Source of the DNA: BCD1 sp965230565
Lineage (GTDB): Bacteria; Bacteroidota; Bacteroidia; Chitinophagales; Saprospiraceae
Direction of reading: 5' to 3'
Assembly: GCA_965230565.1 (NCBI GenBank)
Contig: CBDDLH010000016.1
Coordinates: 744,001-808,000, forward strand
Length of the DNA stretch: 64,000 nucleotides
Made by a program: the position numbers and the translations under genes. The notes under the pieces were generated by a model. That model had not been told where the DNA came from. It ran no database searches and saw only the letters and a list, made by a program, of their open reading frames with translations. Positions 1 to 9,817 of this stretch are shown here, piece after piece; within the stretch, counting starts at the first letter, position 1, and each line of letters starts with the position of its first letter.

Positions 1-29
1 ATAATTAAATCAATGTAAAATACGCTGAT

Positions 30-3000
30 ATGAGACAATCGCTTTACAAAAGTATGTTTTTTATTCCTTTACTGCTTTTAGCATTTACACTGAATGCTCA
101 AGAAAAGACAGTTACAGGAACTGTAAAAGATGAGAGTGGCCTTACCCTGCCTGGTGTAAATATCCTGATTAAAGATACCAGCAAAGGCACTCAAACTGAT
201 TTCGATGGTAACTTTTCCTTAAATGTCACGGTTGGAGATATAATGGTTTTCTCCTATTTAGGATATGAAAATATCGAAGTTACTGTTGACACGAGATCAA
301 AATATGATGTCGTGATGGGAGAAAACACAACCATACTTGATGAAATTGTTGTGGTTGGTTATCAAACTCAGAAAAAATCGGATGTCACCGGAGCACTTAC
401 GAGTGTTAAGTCGGAAGAACTCAATTCACAGCCGGTCAATAACGCTTTCGAAGCCCTGCAGGGAAAAGCGGCAGGTGTGGATATTTCCACAAGTGAGCGT
501 CCCGGTACAATTGGCTCCATACGAATCAGAGGTAACCGCTCTCTGACAGCCAGCAACTCTCCTTTATTTGTAGTGGATGGGATTCCGTTATTATCAGAAT
601 CCGCCATTGAAACAATTAATCCGAGAGACATTGAATCCATCAATATTTTGAAAGATGCTTCAGCAACGGCTATTTATGGTTCCAGAGGTGCAAATGGTGT
701 AGTTATCGTGACTACAAAACAAGGTAAAAGCGGAAAGTTTACCCTTAATTATTCTGGGACCGTTACCAGTAAGAATATCGTTGATTTGTCGCCATCCATG
801 AGCGCTGCTGATTTCATAACCTTTAAACGCTGGGCCGCCTATAATCTGGACCCTGATACCTACCCCCATCCTGATGCTCCTACAATGGAAAACGATCTGT
901 TCCTTTTTGACACCCCTGTGGATGGACAGACCACAAGAGATAATGTGATGCAAGGCTGGGAAAGTGGCACATGGGATGCCTCAAAAGTGACCAATACAGA
1001 CTGGACCGATTTTGTAACCAGAACCGGAATTTCCACAGAACATACACTTAGCGCAAGCGGAGGTACTGATAAAATGAGAGCTTATGGTTCATTTGGTTAC
1101 CTTAATAATACGGGTACCCAAAGAGGTCAGTTCTATGAAAGGTTTACAACCAAATTAAGTATCAATGTCGACCCGGTCAGATGGTTTAAAATGGATGGTA
1201 CCATGAATGTGTCCTGGAGCGAACAGGATTATGGGTTCTCGACACTAGGAGGACGCAGTGGTTCTGTTCCCGATGCCATTTACGGCGCAGCGAAGGGTAT
1301 ATATAATATGGCTGTTCCTTATGATGAAGACGGAAATCCTATCATTAATCCTGGTGGTGAAGGTACCATTTATACTATCATTGATGAATGGAACAGAAGT
1401 ACACAAATATCGGAAACGATGCGTGCATTAGCCAGTTTATCGGCTACAATGAATTTTGGTGAAATGTGGGCACCCTTAAAGGGATTGAGTTATAAATTCA
1501 GGTTTGGCCCTGATTTTCGCTACTGGAGAGAAGGGGTTTATATTGATGGCACCTCTGCACATAAAATCAATTCGGATGGATCCGAAGGCTCAAATTATGC
1601 AAGACGTAACGACCGAAGGGATTTTTCCTGGACCCTGGATAATATGATTTATTACAACAGGAACTTTGGAGGTCGCCACGATGTTGGTTTGACATTATTA
1701 CAAACTGCTTCCAGTTGGAATATTGAAAGCTCCGGAATTTCTGCCAATAATATCCCATTGGAATCTATGTTATGGAATAGCTTTGGAGCCCTGGACTTGT
1801 CTGATGAAGCCAATAGCGTTTATATTTACTCCGGGTTGAACGAAAGGCAATTGAGCTCCTACATGGTCCGCTTTAATTATGGATTAAACAATAAATATCT
1901 TTTGACGGTTTCCGGTCGATGGGATGGTGCTTCTCAGTTAGCAGAAGGACACAAATGGGATTTCTTCCCATCTGCTGCATTAGCATGGAAAATCAAGAAT
2001 GAAGAATTCCTGACCAATTCAGACAAAATTACCGATTTAAAACTACGTATTGGTTTCGGTACCACCGGTAATTCAGCGGTAGCTCCTTATTCCACTATTG
2101 GTGATATCACCTCTATTTTCTTACCATTTAACGGACTACCCAATCAGGTTGGATACACCACAAACGAGCCTTTTTATTCAAAAGATCAGCTTTCTATGGC
2201 TAATCCTTCATTGGGCTGGGAAAAAACAACCCAATACAATATAGGAATCGATTTTGGATTAATCAGAAACAGAATCATTGGTAGTTTGGACGTTTATAAA
2301 TCCAACACTCGCGATCTGTTGATGTCTGTAGATATCCCTACATTGACCGGCTTCCCTAATACGATAGGTAATATTGGTAAAACCTCCAACCGGGGGGTAG
2401 AACTCAGCCTGACGGCTATTCCGGTAGAATTGGAGAATAGCTTCTTCTGGGATATAACCTTTAACGGAGCCTGGCAAAAGGATGAAATCGAAGAATTAGC
2501 ATACGGGAAAAATGATATGATTGACAACGGATGGTTTATCGGTCAACCTATCGGTGTAATTTACAGCTACGACAATGAAGGTATTTGGCAGGATACTCCG
2601 GAAGATCTGGCTGAAATGGCTATCTGGAATGAAAACGGCTATGAATTTACTCCGGGTAATGTCAGACCTAAAGATACCAACGGAGATTATATCATGGATG
2701 AAGAAGATCGTGTTATTTTAGGAAATACATCAGCGCGATGGACTTTAGGTATGACTAATACATTTGGTTTCAAAGGCCTGGAATTGAGCATCTTTATGTA
2801 CTCCAGATTAGGATATCACTACCGATTGAGTGGACAGGCATTGACTGGTACAGCTAATCAGCGTGAAGTGGATTACTGGACTCCGGACAATCCTGATGCA
2901 GAATACCAAAAGCCTATACTCGCACCAGCTATTTCCGGTTCAGCAGATCCTTTTGCGGGATTGCTGGGGGTTAAAAAGGCCGGTTTTGTTAAAATCAGGA

Positions 3001-3185
3001 ATATCAACCTGGGATATAATTTCCCAACGGCTTTTTGTGAAAAATACAATTTTAACAATCTTAAGATTTATTTCCAGGCCATAAATCCTGGCAGCATTTA
3101 TTCAACTTTGGATTGGTTTGATTTTGATGCAAGAAGAACGATTTTCAACAGAAGTTTCTCTGTTGGTTTTGATATTGGGATTTAA
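30..3185 (+). CDS. susC: SusC/RagA-type TonB-dependent outer-membrane receptor
   Basis: A 1051-residue outer-membrane transporter that should import oligosaccharides, here probably fragments of rhamnogalacturonan I, using TonB energy. A signal peptide ends near residue 23 (LNA/QEK). It is followed by a carboxypeptidase-regulatory-like domain (about 27-110) and a plug beginning at DEIVVVGYQTQKKSDVTG. The family signature YGSRGANGVVIVTTKQGKSG is near residue 215, and a long beta-barrel runs to the C-terminus. Length is normal for SusC. The start has an A-rich upstream region, as is usual in this phylum. susD follows after 35 bp, so the two form one pair, with the carbohydrate-active enzymes downstream. 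The RG-I substrate is inferred from those neighbours only. Confidence 0.95.
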   Translation: MRQSLYKSMFFIPLLLLAFTLNAQEKTVTGTVKDESGLTLPGVNILIKDTSKGTQTDFDGNFSLNVTVGDIMVFSYLGYENIEVTVDTRSKYDVVMGENTTILDEIVVVGYQTQKKSDVTGALTSVKSEELNSQPVNNAFEALQGKAAGVDISTSERPGTIGSIRIRGNRSLTASNSPLFVVDGIPLLSESAIETINPRDIESINILKDASATAIYGSRGANGVVIVTTKQGKSGKFTLNYSGTVTSKNIVDLSPSMSAADFITFKRWAAYNLDPDTYPHPDAPTMENDLFLFDTPVDGQTTRDNVMQGWESGTWDASKVTNTDWTDFVTRTGISTEHTLSASGGTDKMRAYGSFGYLNNTGTQRGQFYERFTTKLSINVDPVRWFKMDGTMNVSWSEQDYGFSTLGGRSGSVPDAIYGAAKGIYNMAVPYDEDGNPIINPGGEGTIYTIIDEWNRSTQISETMRALASLSATMNFGEMWAPLKGLSYKFRFGPDFRYWREGVYIDGTSAHKINSDGSEGSNYARRNDRRDFSWTLDNMIYYNRNFGGRHDVGLTLLQTASSWNIESSGISANNIPLESMLWNSFGALDLSDEANSVYIYSGLNERQLSSYMVRFNYGLNNKYLLTVSGRWDGASQLAEGHKWDFFPSAALAWKIKNEEFLTNSDKITDLKLRIGFGTTGNSAVAPYSTIGDITSIFLPFNGLPNQVGYTTNEPFYSKDQLSMANPSLGWEKTTQYNIGIDFGLIRNRIIGSLDVYKSNTRDLLMSVDIPTLTGFPNTIGNIGKTSNRGVELSLTAIPVELENSFFWDITFNGAWQKDEIEELAYGKNDMIDNGWFIGQPIGVIYSYDNEGIWQDTPEDLAEMAIWNENGYEFTPGNVRPKDTNGDYIMDEEDRVILGNTSARWTLGMTNTFGFKGLELSIFMYSRLGYHYRLSGQALTGTANQREVDYWTPDNPDAEYQKPILAPAISGSADPFAGLLGVKKAGFVKIRNINLGYNFPTAFCEKYNFNNLKIYFQAINPGSIYSTLDWFDFDARRTIFNRSFSVGFDIGI

Positions 3186-3220
3186 AAAAAATATCCGCCA
3201 AATACTAAAAAAATAATAAA

Positions 3221-5308
3221 ATGAAAAAGCATAACATAATAAATATGGGCAAATTGTTTCTCGTGCTCATAACGTTAGTAATTTCTTCCTGCTCCAAAGA
3301 TTTTTTGGACGAGGAGTTGACAACAGCGTACTCTACACAATATTTCGAAACACCCGAAGGTATTGAACAGTTAGCTATTTCCCTGTACGGAAATATTCGT
3401 TGGCACTTTGGGTATGAATGGGCATATGGTATGACTTTGTACGGCATTGATGAGTTCACCAATGCCAATGACCTGACCAACGAAATATGGAATACCTATG
3501 ATAACCGATTTGGTCCGAGTGGTTGTATTGGTTGTGTCAATGGTAATGTTACCAAACCGGAATACCTTTGGGATCAATTGTATTATGGTATTGCCTCCTC
3601 AAACACCATTATTGCCAATGCGGATAAAATAGAAGATGAAGTAGTCAGAAGGCGGGCTTTGGCACATGCCTATTTTTTGAGAGGATATAATTATTACAGA
3701 CTCACAGCTCAATATGGTGGTGTGGTACTTCAGCTTAAACCGGCGGAAGGTGTAGTAAGAAATTTCACCAGGGCTACAGAAGAAGAATGCTGGGAACAAA
3801 TAATATCTGATTTCAGAAATGCCTATGAAAATTTTGATGGAGAGGATTTCATCTATGGCAAAGGTATTACATGGACAAAAGCCACTGCCGCACATTTTCT
3901 CGCCAAGGCACTTTTATTCCGGTCCTCCGAGCGAAACAACGACTGGAATTCCTCTTACATTGATGCAGATCTGGCGGAAGCGATTGATGCTTGTACCTAT
4001 GCGATTGATGCACGTGCCCTGGCTAATGAATATCGGGATCTTTATGCCAACTGGACTGGTGTAGATTGCGCAATTGAAGAATTGGATGAGATTCTCATGG
4101 CCTCCGGTAACAATGCGGACGAATCAACTCAAGGTCGTTTTCATAATCGTACCTATAACTATTTCAACCCGCAGTTTTCATGGTTCTCAGGAGGTTGGGT
4201 GAAAAGAGGAATTTGGATTGGTGGAATGGACTTCCAGCGTTGCCGTCCTACAGAATATACTTACGCTGTTTTCGATCACGTCAATGATTCAAGGATGTGG
4301 AAAACATTCAAAACCGTATATGGAATTAATAACATGGTCGATGCCAGCTTAGGGCTTGAATTTGGTGATCCGGCCGTAGTCATGATCCTGAATTCCAAAG
4401 ATGACGATACCTATGACGATTATACCTTTGGAGCAGCAGTGCAAAATCCTGATTGGCAGGATGATGCCGGTCGTCTTGCGGAGTGGAAAGCAGGGGAACA
4501 ACAAACGCCAACATCAGGTTCATTAACTGATACCGTTGGCCAATTTGTACCTAATTCTCTTGTGCTCTATCAAAATGGAGAATATGTTGCTCCAAATTTT
4601 AAGTCGACGCCTATTTGCAACTTCTTTGCGGGTATAAACAAAACCGAGGATGGATCGCGTTTTGCGGAAAAAGGAGATGCCCACCGCGATGTAACAATGG
4701 CCCGTATAGCAGAGACTTATCTTTTAAGAGCTGAATGTTATGTAAGACAAGGGAACTATGGAATGGCCATGGCCGACATTAATGTGATCAGAGCAAGAGC
4801 GGAATGGAAGGAAGGAGAAAATCGTTCCTATTACATCGATGGTTCCGTAGCCTTTGAGAATAACCCATTGAATGAGGGAAGTGCAGCATTGAGATATGGC
4901 TATTCTCACCTGTACATGAATACCTATTATCTGTCAAATCCGAACATGGAAGTAACCACAGCTGCGTCTGATTTAACTTTAAGTTCCTTTCCTGACAACC
5001 TGCCGCCGGAAGATGAAGCTATCCTGGAACAGGTGGGTGCCACCACTCCATATGAACGTGCATTACATTTTATTCTCAATGAAAGAACACGTGAATTGCT
5101 GGGAGAATGGCAGCGTTGGGAGACCCTTTCCAGAACAGGAACCCTGATCGATCGTGCCAGAGCCTTTAACCCGGAAGCATTGTATATTACAGAAGGTAAA
5201 CATGAACTCCGTCCAATTCCTCAAGATTTTATTGACGGACTATTGAATGAAGACGGCACTAACTTGAATGAAGCACAAAAACAAGCCTGGCAAAACCCAG
5301 GATATTAA
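3221..5308 (+). CDS. susD: SusD/RagB-family glycan-binding lipoprotein
   Basis: A 695-residue surface lipoprotein that acts as the glycan-binding lid of the SusC channel. The N-terminus has a hydrophobic segment ending in a lipobox (VISSC, followed by SKDFLDEE); the 'C-x-DFLD' start is typical of SusD. TPR-like helices occur early (RALAHAYFLRGYNYYRL), and the conserved C-terminal SusD region has ARIAETYLLRAECYVRQGN and LNERTRELLGEWQRW. It is somewhat longer than many SusD proteins (500-650 residues). It lies 35 bp after susC and 29 bp before the next gene, so it is almost surely co-transcribed. The RG-I ligand is inferred from the lyase and hydrolases that follow. Confidence 0.95.
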   Translation: MKKHNIINMGKLFLVLITLVISSCSKDFLDEELTTAYSTQYFETPEGIEQLAISLYGNIRWHFGYEWAYGMTLYGIDEFTNANDLTNEIWNTYDNRFGPSGCIGCVNGNVTKPEYLWDQLYYGIASSNTIIANADKIEDEVVRRRALAHAYFLRGYNYYRLTAQYGGVVLQLKPAEGVVRNFTRATEEECWEQIISDFRNAYENFDGEDFIYGKGITWTKATAAHFLAKALLFRSSERNNDWNSSYIDADLAEAIDACTYAIDARALANEYRDLYANWTGVDCAIEELDEILMASGNNADESTQGRFHNRTYNYFNPQFSWFSGGWVKRGIWIGGMDFQRCRPTEYTYAVFDHVNDSRMWKTFKTVYGINNMVDASLGLEFGDPAVVMILNSKDDDTYDDYTFGAAVQNPDWQDDAGRLAEWKAGEQQTPTSGSLTDTVGQFVPNSLVLYQNGEYVAPNFKSTPICNFFAGINKTEDGSRFAEKGDAHRDVTMARIAETYLLRAECYVRQGNYGMAMADINVIRARAEWKEGENRSYYIDGSVAFENNPLNEGSAALRYGYSHLYMNTYYLSNPNMEVTTAASDLTLSSFPDNLPPEDEAILEQVGATTPYERALHFILNERTRELLGEWQRWETLSRTGTLIDRARAFNPEALYITEGKHELRPIPQDFIDGLLNEDGTNLNEAQKQAWQNPGY

Positions 5309-5337
5309 TATTATTATTAACTTTTAAAATTGTATCA

Positions 5338-6291
5338 ATGATGAAATTTTTACTTAAAGCAAATTTCCTGCTTGCAATGGCAATGATATTTTGCTATTCT
5401 ACTGCAACTGCACAAGGCTACGTTTTTACTGAACCTGATAATGGCGTTACAGTTATAGAAGCAGAACACTACTATGACCTTATTGAAGGATCCGCAGGAA
5501 CCGGAAATGGCGGAGATTACGACTTCAGTGGTGGCCTTTGGTCTTTCACCTCTGATAATCCTAACTATACCGGTGATGGATATATGGCAGCACCGAGTTT
5601 TGATGGTGGTATTGGTGGAGATGATGAGGATATTTTGAACTTTTCTCCCGGAATCAGATTTAAAGTTAATTTCACTAAAGCTGAACACCACTATTGGTAT
5701 GCACGTGTTACTTACGATGATGGATCAAGTGATTCTTACCACCTCGGTATGGGAGATACCATTTTATTCAGAAAAATGAACCCATGGACACAAGTTTCTG
5801 AAAATTATGGCCAATGGGGATGGAATTATAATACTGCTTCAGGTGCAGAAGCTATTTTTAATGTTCCGGAAGCAGGAGAACACGACCTTGTTGTTTATAT
5901 GAGAGAGCCTAATTTCAAACTGGATAAGATCGTTATTTTGACAGAGGAAAATATATTGGATGCTCCGGCAGGTCTGGATACTCCAGGTCCGGATGAGACA
6001 GCCTTTACAGGGGTTAATGACACTTATTTAAGCAGGTCATTGCGCGTTTTCCCGAATCCGGCTGAAAATTTCACCTTCATAAGATTCGAGATGGAGGAAC
6101 GTGGGCATGTTAATGCCAGCATTTTCAACTTGTCCGGTCAATTGGTGACAACGCTGATGGATCAGGAGGTTAACTCTGGTGAGCAAGCACTTTCCTGGGA
6201 AATTGATCGTTCCAAAGTCAGTGCAGGAGTTTATTACCTGAGAATTGCACAGGCAGAAGGCACAGCAGTACGCAAGATCATAGTACACTAG
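5338..6291 (+). CDS. T9SS-exported protein with a CBM35/CBM6-like domain
   Basis: A 317-residue exported protein without a catalytic domain that I recognise. A signal peptide ends around residue 25 (TATA/QGY). The body (about 30-205) looks like a beta-sandwich carbohydrate-binding module of the CBM6/35 kind: it opens with VTVIEAEHYYDL, contains many Gly/Trp/Tyr residues (WYARVTYDDGSSDSYHLGMG), and closes with NFKLDKIVIL. The last 75 or so residues form a type IX sorting domain (LRVFPNPAENFTFIRF ... VSAGVYYLRIAQAEG ... RKIIVH). Its place directly after susD suggests a surface glycan-binding protein for the same polysaccharide, similar in role to SusE/SusF proteins. That role is inference. Two adjacent ATG codons could serve as start. 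Confidence 0.75.
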   Translation: MMKFLLKANFLLAMAMIFCYSTATAQGYVFTEPDNGVTVIEAEHYYDLIEGSAGTGNGGDYDFSGGLWSFTSDNPNYTGDGYMAAPSFDGGIGGDDEDILNFSPGIRFKVNFTKAEHHYWYARVTYDDGSSDSYHLGMGDTILFRKMNPWTQVSENYGQWGWNYNTASGAEAIFNVPEAGEHDLVVYMREPNFKLDKIVILTEENILDAPAGLDTPGPDETAFTGVNDTYLSRSLRVFPNPAENFTFIRFEMEERGHVNASIFNLSGQLVTTLMDQEVNSGEQALSWEIDRSKVSAGVYYLRIAQAEGTAVRKIIVH

Positions 6292-6340
6292 TAATTTATT
6301 TCCGTGTTTTGGGAATTTGATTGACCAAAACATTTGTTAA

Positions 6341-6397
6341 GAGCCTGTTGGGAGAAAGGACCTGGTAAAGGCCATTAATAAAATTCCCAACAGGCTC
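6341..6397. repeat. 13-bp perfect inverted repeat, 31-nt loop
   Basis: Left arm GAGCCTGTTGGGA (6341-6353) is matched exactly by TCCCAACAGGCTC (6385-6397). It lies in the 246-bp gap between the CBM-like gene and the PL11 gene. No T-run follows the stem, so it is a poor intrinsic terminator. The arm resembles the terminal repeats of some IS5-group elements, so a tiny MITE relic is possible. An mRNA structure that lowers read-through from susCD into the enzyme genes is the alternative. No target duplication is obvious. Confidence 0.55.
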
Positions 6398-6537
6398 AAT
6401 TTCAGATCGTCATAACGTTCTATTAGAATTTTTTCCTTGAAATTTTTCATTCACCATTTTACTAGGACCTTCCCCTACCCTTTCAAAAGAATTATTTTCT
6501 ATTTACCTTGGATCATTATTTACAAAATTCACAACTG

Positions 6538-9500
6538 ATGAATACGCTTACAATTAAAAAACTATTAAAGGTTTCCACATTTTCTTTGTTGCTGGTAATG
6601 ATGGGTTTACAAGCCTTCTCGCAACAACGAATTATGGAGAAACTTAATCGCGGGCTTGTCGCTGTTGAAAGTGATGAGGGCGTATTCCTCAGTTGGAGAA
6701 AATTTGCTGTTGATCCCGAAAACATAACTTTCAACCTCTACAGAAATGACATTCTTGTCAATCCTTCTCCTATCATTGGGGTTTCGAATTATTTAGATGA
6801 AGCAGGCACCAAAGAAAATTTCTATTATGTTGAAGTCCTTTTAAATGACGAAGTTATAGAAACCTCGGAACCAGCAGTAGTTTGGAAAAACGGTTATAAA
6901 GATATTCCCCTCCAGACTCCCGAAGGATATTCACCGAACGACGCATCTGTTGCCGATGTGGATGGAGATGGCGAACTGGAGATAATCGTAAAAATGCAAG
7001 GAACCACAAAAGATAACTCTCAGTCAGGGTATACTGATCCGGTATTTTTACATGCCTACGAAATGAATGGAACGCTGTTATGGAGTATTGATTTAGGGAT
7101 CAATATACGGGCAGGAGCTCACTACACCCAATTTATGGTCTATGATCTGAATGGTGATGGACTGGCAGAACTTGCCTGCAAAACAGCCCCGGGTACCAAG
7201 GACGGAACAGGAAATTATTTAAGTGATGGCCCTGCTGCCGGGGATGATGATTCAGCGGATTACAGAAATGGCAGTGGTTATATTTTGTCAGGTCCTGAAT
7301 ATTTGACCTTATTTGACGGAAAAACAGGAGCAGAGATCTCTACTGTTTATTACAACCCACCTCGACATCCGGAAACGGAAAACCCCACCAGTGGTCAAAT
7401 CGATGCTATCTGGGGAGATGGTTACGGTAACCGGGTGGATCGCTTTTTAGCTTGTGTCGCCTATTTTGACGACATTCCAAGTTTGGTAATGGCCCGGGGA
7501 TATTACACCCGGACAGTCCTGGCAGCCTGGGACTATGTTGATGGAGAACTGGTACCACGCTGGGTATTCGATACCAGCGATGATTTAACGGGGACTGACG
7601 GGAATCCTTACGATTTATATACCGGACAAGGAGCACATAGTCTTTCTGTGGGTGATGTAGATGGCGATGGTAAAGATGAAATTATGTATGGAGCGATGTG
7701 TGTGGACGATGACGGAACCGGCCTTTACACTACGGGTAATAACCACGGTGATGCTACCCACTTAAGTGATTTCTTACCTGACCGCCCGGGTTTGGAATTT
7801 TTCATGCCCAGTGAAACAGCTTTTTCAATCAATCTGGTTACAGGAAACATAATCCCCGGAATATATGTAACAGACGCCTCTACCGGAGAGGTTATCTGGA
7901 AAAGGGATGTCACCTCAGCTCAGGATGTTGGCCGGGCGATGGCTGCCAATGTATCCTCGGAAGACTTCGGAAGTGAATTTTGGGGTGCCGGTGAGCTTTA
8001 CAATTTATACGACCAGTATGGGCAGGAGATTGATTTCACTGTTGAAGGGCCTTCTGTCAACTTCGGCACCTGGTGGGATGGTGACCTGTTAAGAGAACTT
8101 ACCAATGGTAATGCAGTAAAAAAATGGACACCGGAAATAAAAGTGTCTCTTTTAGAACCGGAAGAATGTGAATCTAACAACAGCACAAAAGCTACCCCTG
8201 CTCTGGGCGGAGATATTATTGGAGATTGGCGAGAAGAAGTTATCTGGAGGACAGCAGACAATCAAAACCTGCGTATCTTCTCAACCGACTACCCTACCGA
8301 ATATGGGTTTTACACCCTTCTTCAGGATCCTCAATACCGACTGGCATTGACTTGGCAAAATGTGGGATATAACCAACCTCCACACACAAGTTTTTATATC
8401 GGCGAAGATATGGAAGAACCTGCACAACCTGACATCGCAGTTGTTGAACCTGATATTCCTCCTTTCATTCAAATCACCAGCCCGTCAGTTGATTATCTGG
8501 TTGAATTGGGGGATTCACTTTATGTGACCCTTAATGTTGTTGGTTTGAGTGATACAACTACCATTTATCTTGTCAGCGAAGACGATGTACTAGGCTCCGT
8601 TAATGGTCAGCCATATATAATAAATCTGAATACACTATCCAGTGGAGACTATACCCTTGTAGCCTGGGCATATGATGCGGACATGAATGTTGTAGAATCT
8701 CTACCGGTACCCATTTCTGTAGATCAGGGTATTCCTCATATCACGCTTACTTCTCCGGAAGACGGATCGATTTACAGCATTGATGAAAATATTCTGTTGA
8801 GTGCTGATGCATACGATTCGGATGGCAATGTTGATCACGTAACTTTTTATTTTAATGATGATGAAGTCGCAACACTCTCCGAGGCTCCTTATACCATCGA
8901 AGTTGGGAATCCGGGGTATGGTTTATTCGAGGTTACCGCAGTAGCCACAGACAATGATGGGCAAACTGAAACTTCGGAACTCCGAACAATAGTCATTGGG
9001 GAATCATCAATCATTCAGGAATCTGAAACAGGATTTTGTGGATTTCTGACAATTGGATATATCGAAAGCAACCATGAAGGATATACGGGGGAAGGTTTTG
9101 CCAATACAGCCAATTCATCTGGTGCAGGTATCTCCTGGGCAATAAATATTGAGGAAGAAGGAGAATATTCATTCTATTGGCGATATGCTACAGAAACTCA
9201 ACGCCCGGGTAAATTATCAATTAATGGCACCCAAATTGGCTCAACCCTGGACTTTCCAAGTACAGAAGAAAGCTGGAGCACCTGGTTTTTACAGGGATCT
9301 GATGTAGTGACATTGACTCCCGGTTATTATGAAGTTGAACTTTCAGCAACATCAGGCGGTGGTTTAGGAAATATTGACTACATGCAAATATTGTCCTTCA
9401 ATGATCTTCCGGCCGCTCCACTTGATTGTGACACATTATACTCTTCCATCAATACTGTTTATGGTTCGCCGGAAGATTTAAGTGTTTATCCGGCACCCGC

Positions 9501-9711
9501 TTCTGAATTAGTGAATATCAAAATGCTTGACTTCAATACCAATATTCAGCGAGTCAGTTTATTCGATCTTACAGGAAAAGCAACGATGGTTAAAGCATGC
9601 TCAGAAAATGAAATTCAATTGGACGTTAGCCGCTTAAAGCGTGGAGTTTATATGGCAAAAGTTGAATGCAGTTCAGGAAAAGTTTATATGAAGAGAATTG
9701 TAGTTATTTAG
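6538..9711 (+). CDS. Rhamnogalacturonan endolyase (PL11) with Ig-like, CBM and T9SS domains
   Basis: Predicted PL11 enzyme (YesW/YesX type) that cleaves the RG-I backbone between rhamnose and galacturonate by beta-elimination, outside the cell. Translation from the second in-frame ATG (MNTLTIKKLLKV) gives 1057 residues with a clean signal peptide (QAFS/QQRIMEKLNRG); an ATG 30 bp upstream is less likely. The eight-bladed PL11 propeller covers about residues 27-640, with repeated calcium-binding-like DVDGDGELE, DLNGDGLAE and DVDGDGKDE motifs and the family sequences GQGAHSLSVGDVDGDG and LGGDIIGDWREEVIWR. Ig-like domains follow (about 645-820), then a CBM-like sandwich (about 825-965) and a T9SS sorting domain (LSVYPAPASELVNIKM ... 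RLKRGVYMAKV). Its product ends carry the unsaturated sugar removed by the GH105 enzyme of this locus. Confidence 0.92.
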   Translation: MNTLTIKKLLKVSTFSLLLVMMGLQAFSQQRIMEKLNRGLVAVESDEGVFLSWRKFAVDPENITFNLYRNDILVNPSPIIGVSNYLDEAGTKENFYYVEVLLNDEVIETSEPAVVWKNGYKDIPLQTPEGYSPNDASVADVDGDGELEIIVKMQGTTKDNSQSGYTDPVFLHAYEMNGTLLWSIDLGINIRAGAHYTQFMVYDLNGDGLAELACKTAPGTKDGTGNYLSDGPAAGDDDSADYRNGSGYILSGPEYLTLFDGKTGAEISTVYYNPPRHPETENPTSGQIDAIWGDGYGNRVDRFLACVAYFDDIPSLVMARGYYTRTVLAAWDYVDGELVPRWVFDTSDDLTGTDGNPYDLYTGQGAHSLSVGDVDGDGKDEIMYGAMCVDDDGTGLYTTGNNHGDATHLSDFLPDRPGLEFFMPSETAFSINLVTGNIIPGIYVTDASTGEVIWKRDVTSAQDVGRAMAANVSSEDFGSEFWGAGELYNLYDQYGQEIDFTVEGPSVNFGTWWDGDLLRELTNGNAVKKWTPEIKVSLLEPEECESNNSTKATPALGGDIIGDWREEVIWRTADNQNLRIFSTDYPTEYGFYTLLQDPQYRLALTWQNVGYNQPPHTSFYIGEDMEEPAQPDIAVVEPDIPPFIQITSPSVDYLVELGDSLYVTLNVVGLSDTTTIYLVSEDDVLGSVNGQPYIINLNTLSSGDYTLVAWAYDADMNVVESLPVPISVDQGIPHITLTSPEDGSIYSIDENILLSADAYDSDGNVDHVTFYFNDDEVATLSEAPYTIEVGNPGYGLFEVTAVATDNDGQTETSELRTIVIGESSIIQESETGFCGFLTIGYIESNHEGYTGEGFANTANSSGAGISWAINIEEEGEYSFYWRYATETQRPGKLSINGTQIGSTLDFPSTEESWSTWFLQGSDVVTLTPGYYEVELSATSGGGLGNIDYMQILSFNDLPAAPLDCDTLYSSINTVYGSPEDLSVYPAPASELVNIKMLDFNTNIQRVSLFDLTGKATMVKACSENEIQLDVSRLKRGVYMAKVECSSGKVYMKRIVVI

Positions 9712-9817
9712 CGTAGGTTGTAGTTTCCAGCTATGCTCCGACTACGAAATCTGGTTGATATTTTAAAGGTGGTTTCCTGAGTAAACCTTCAAAAATTGCA
9801 AACAATAAAGATTGATA

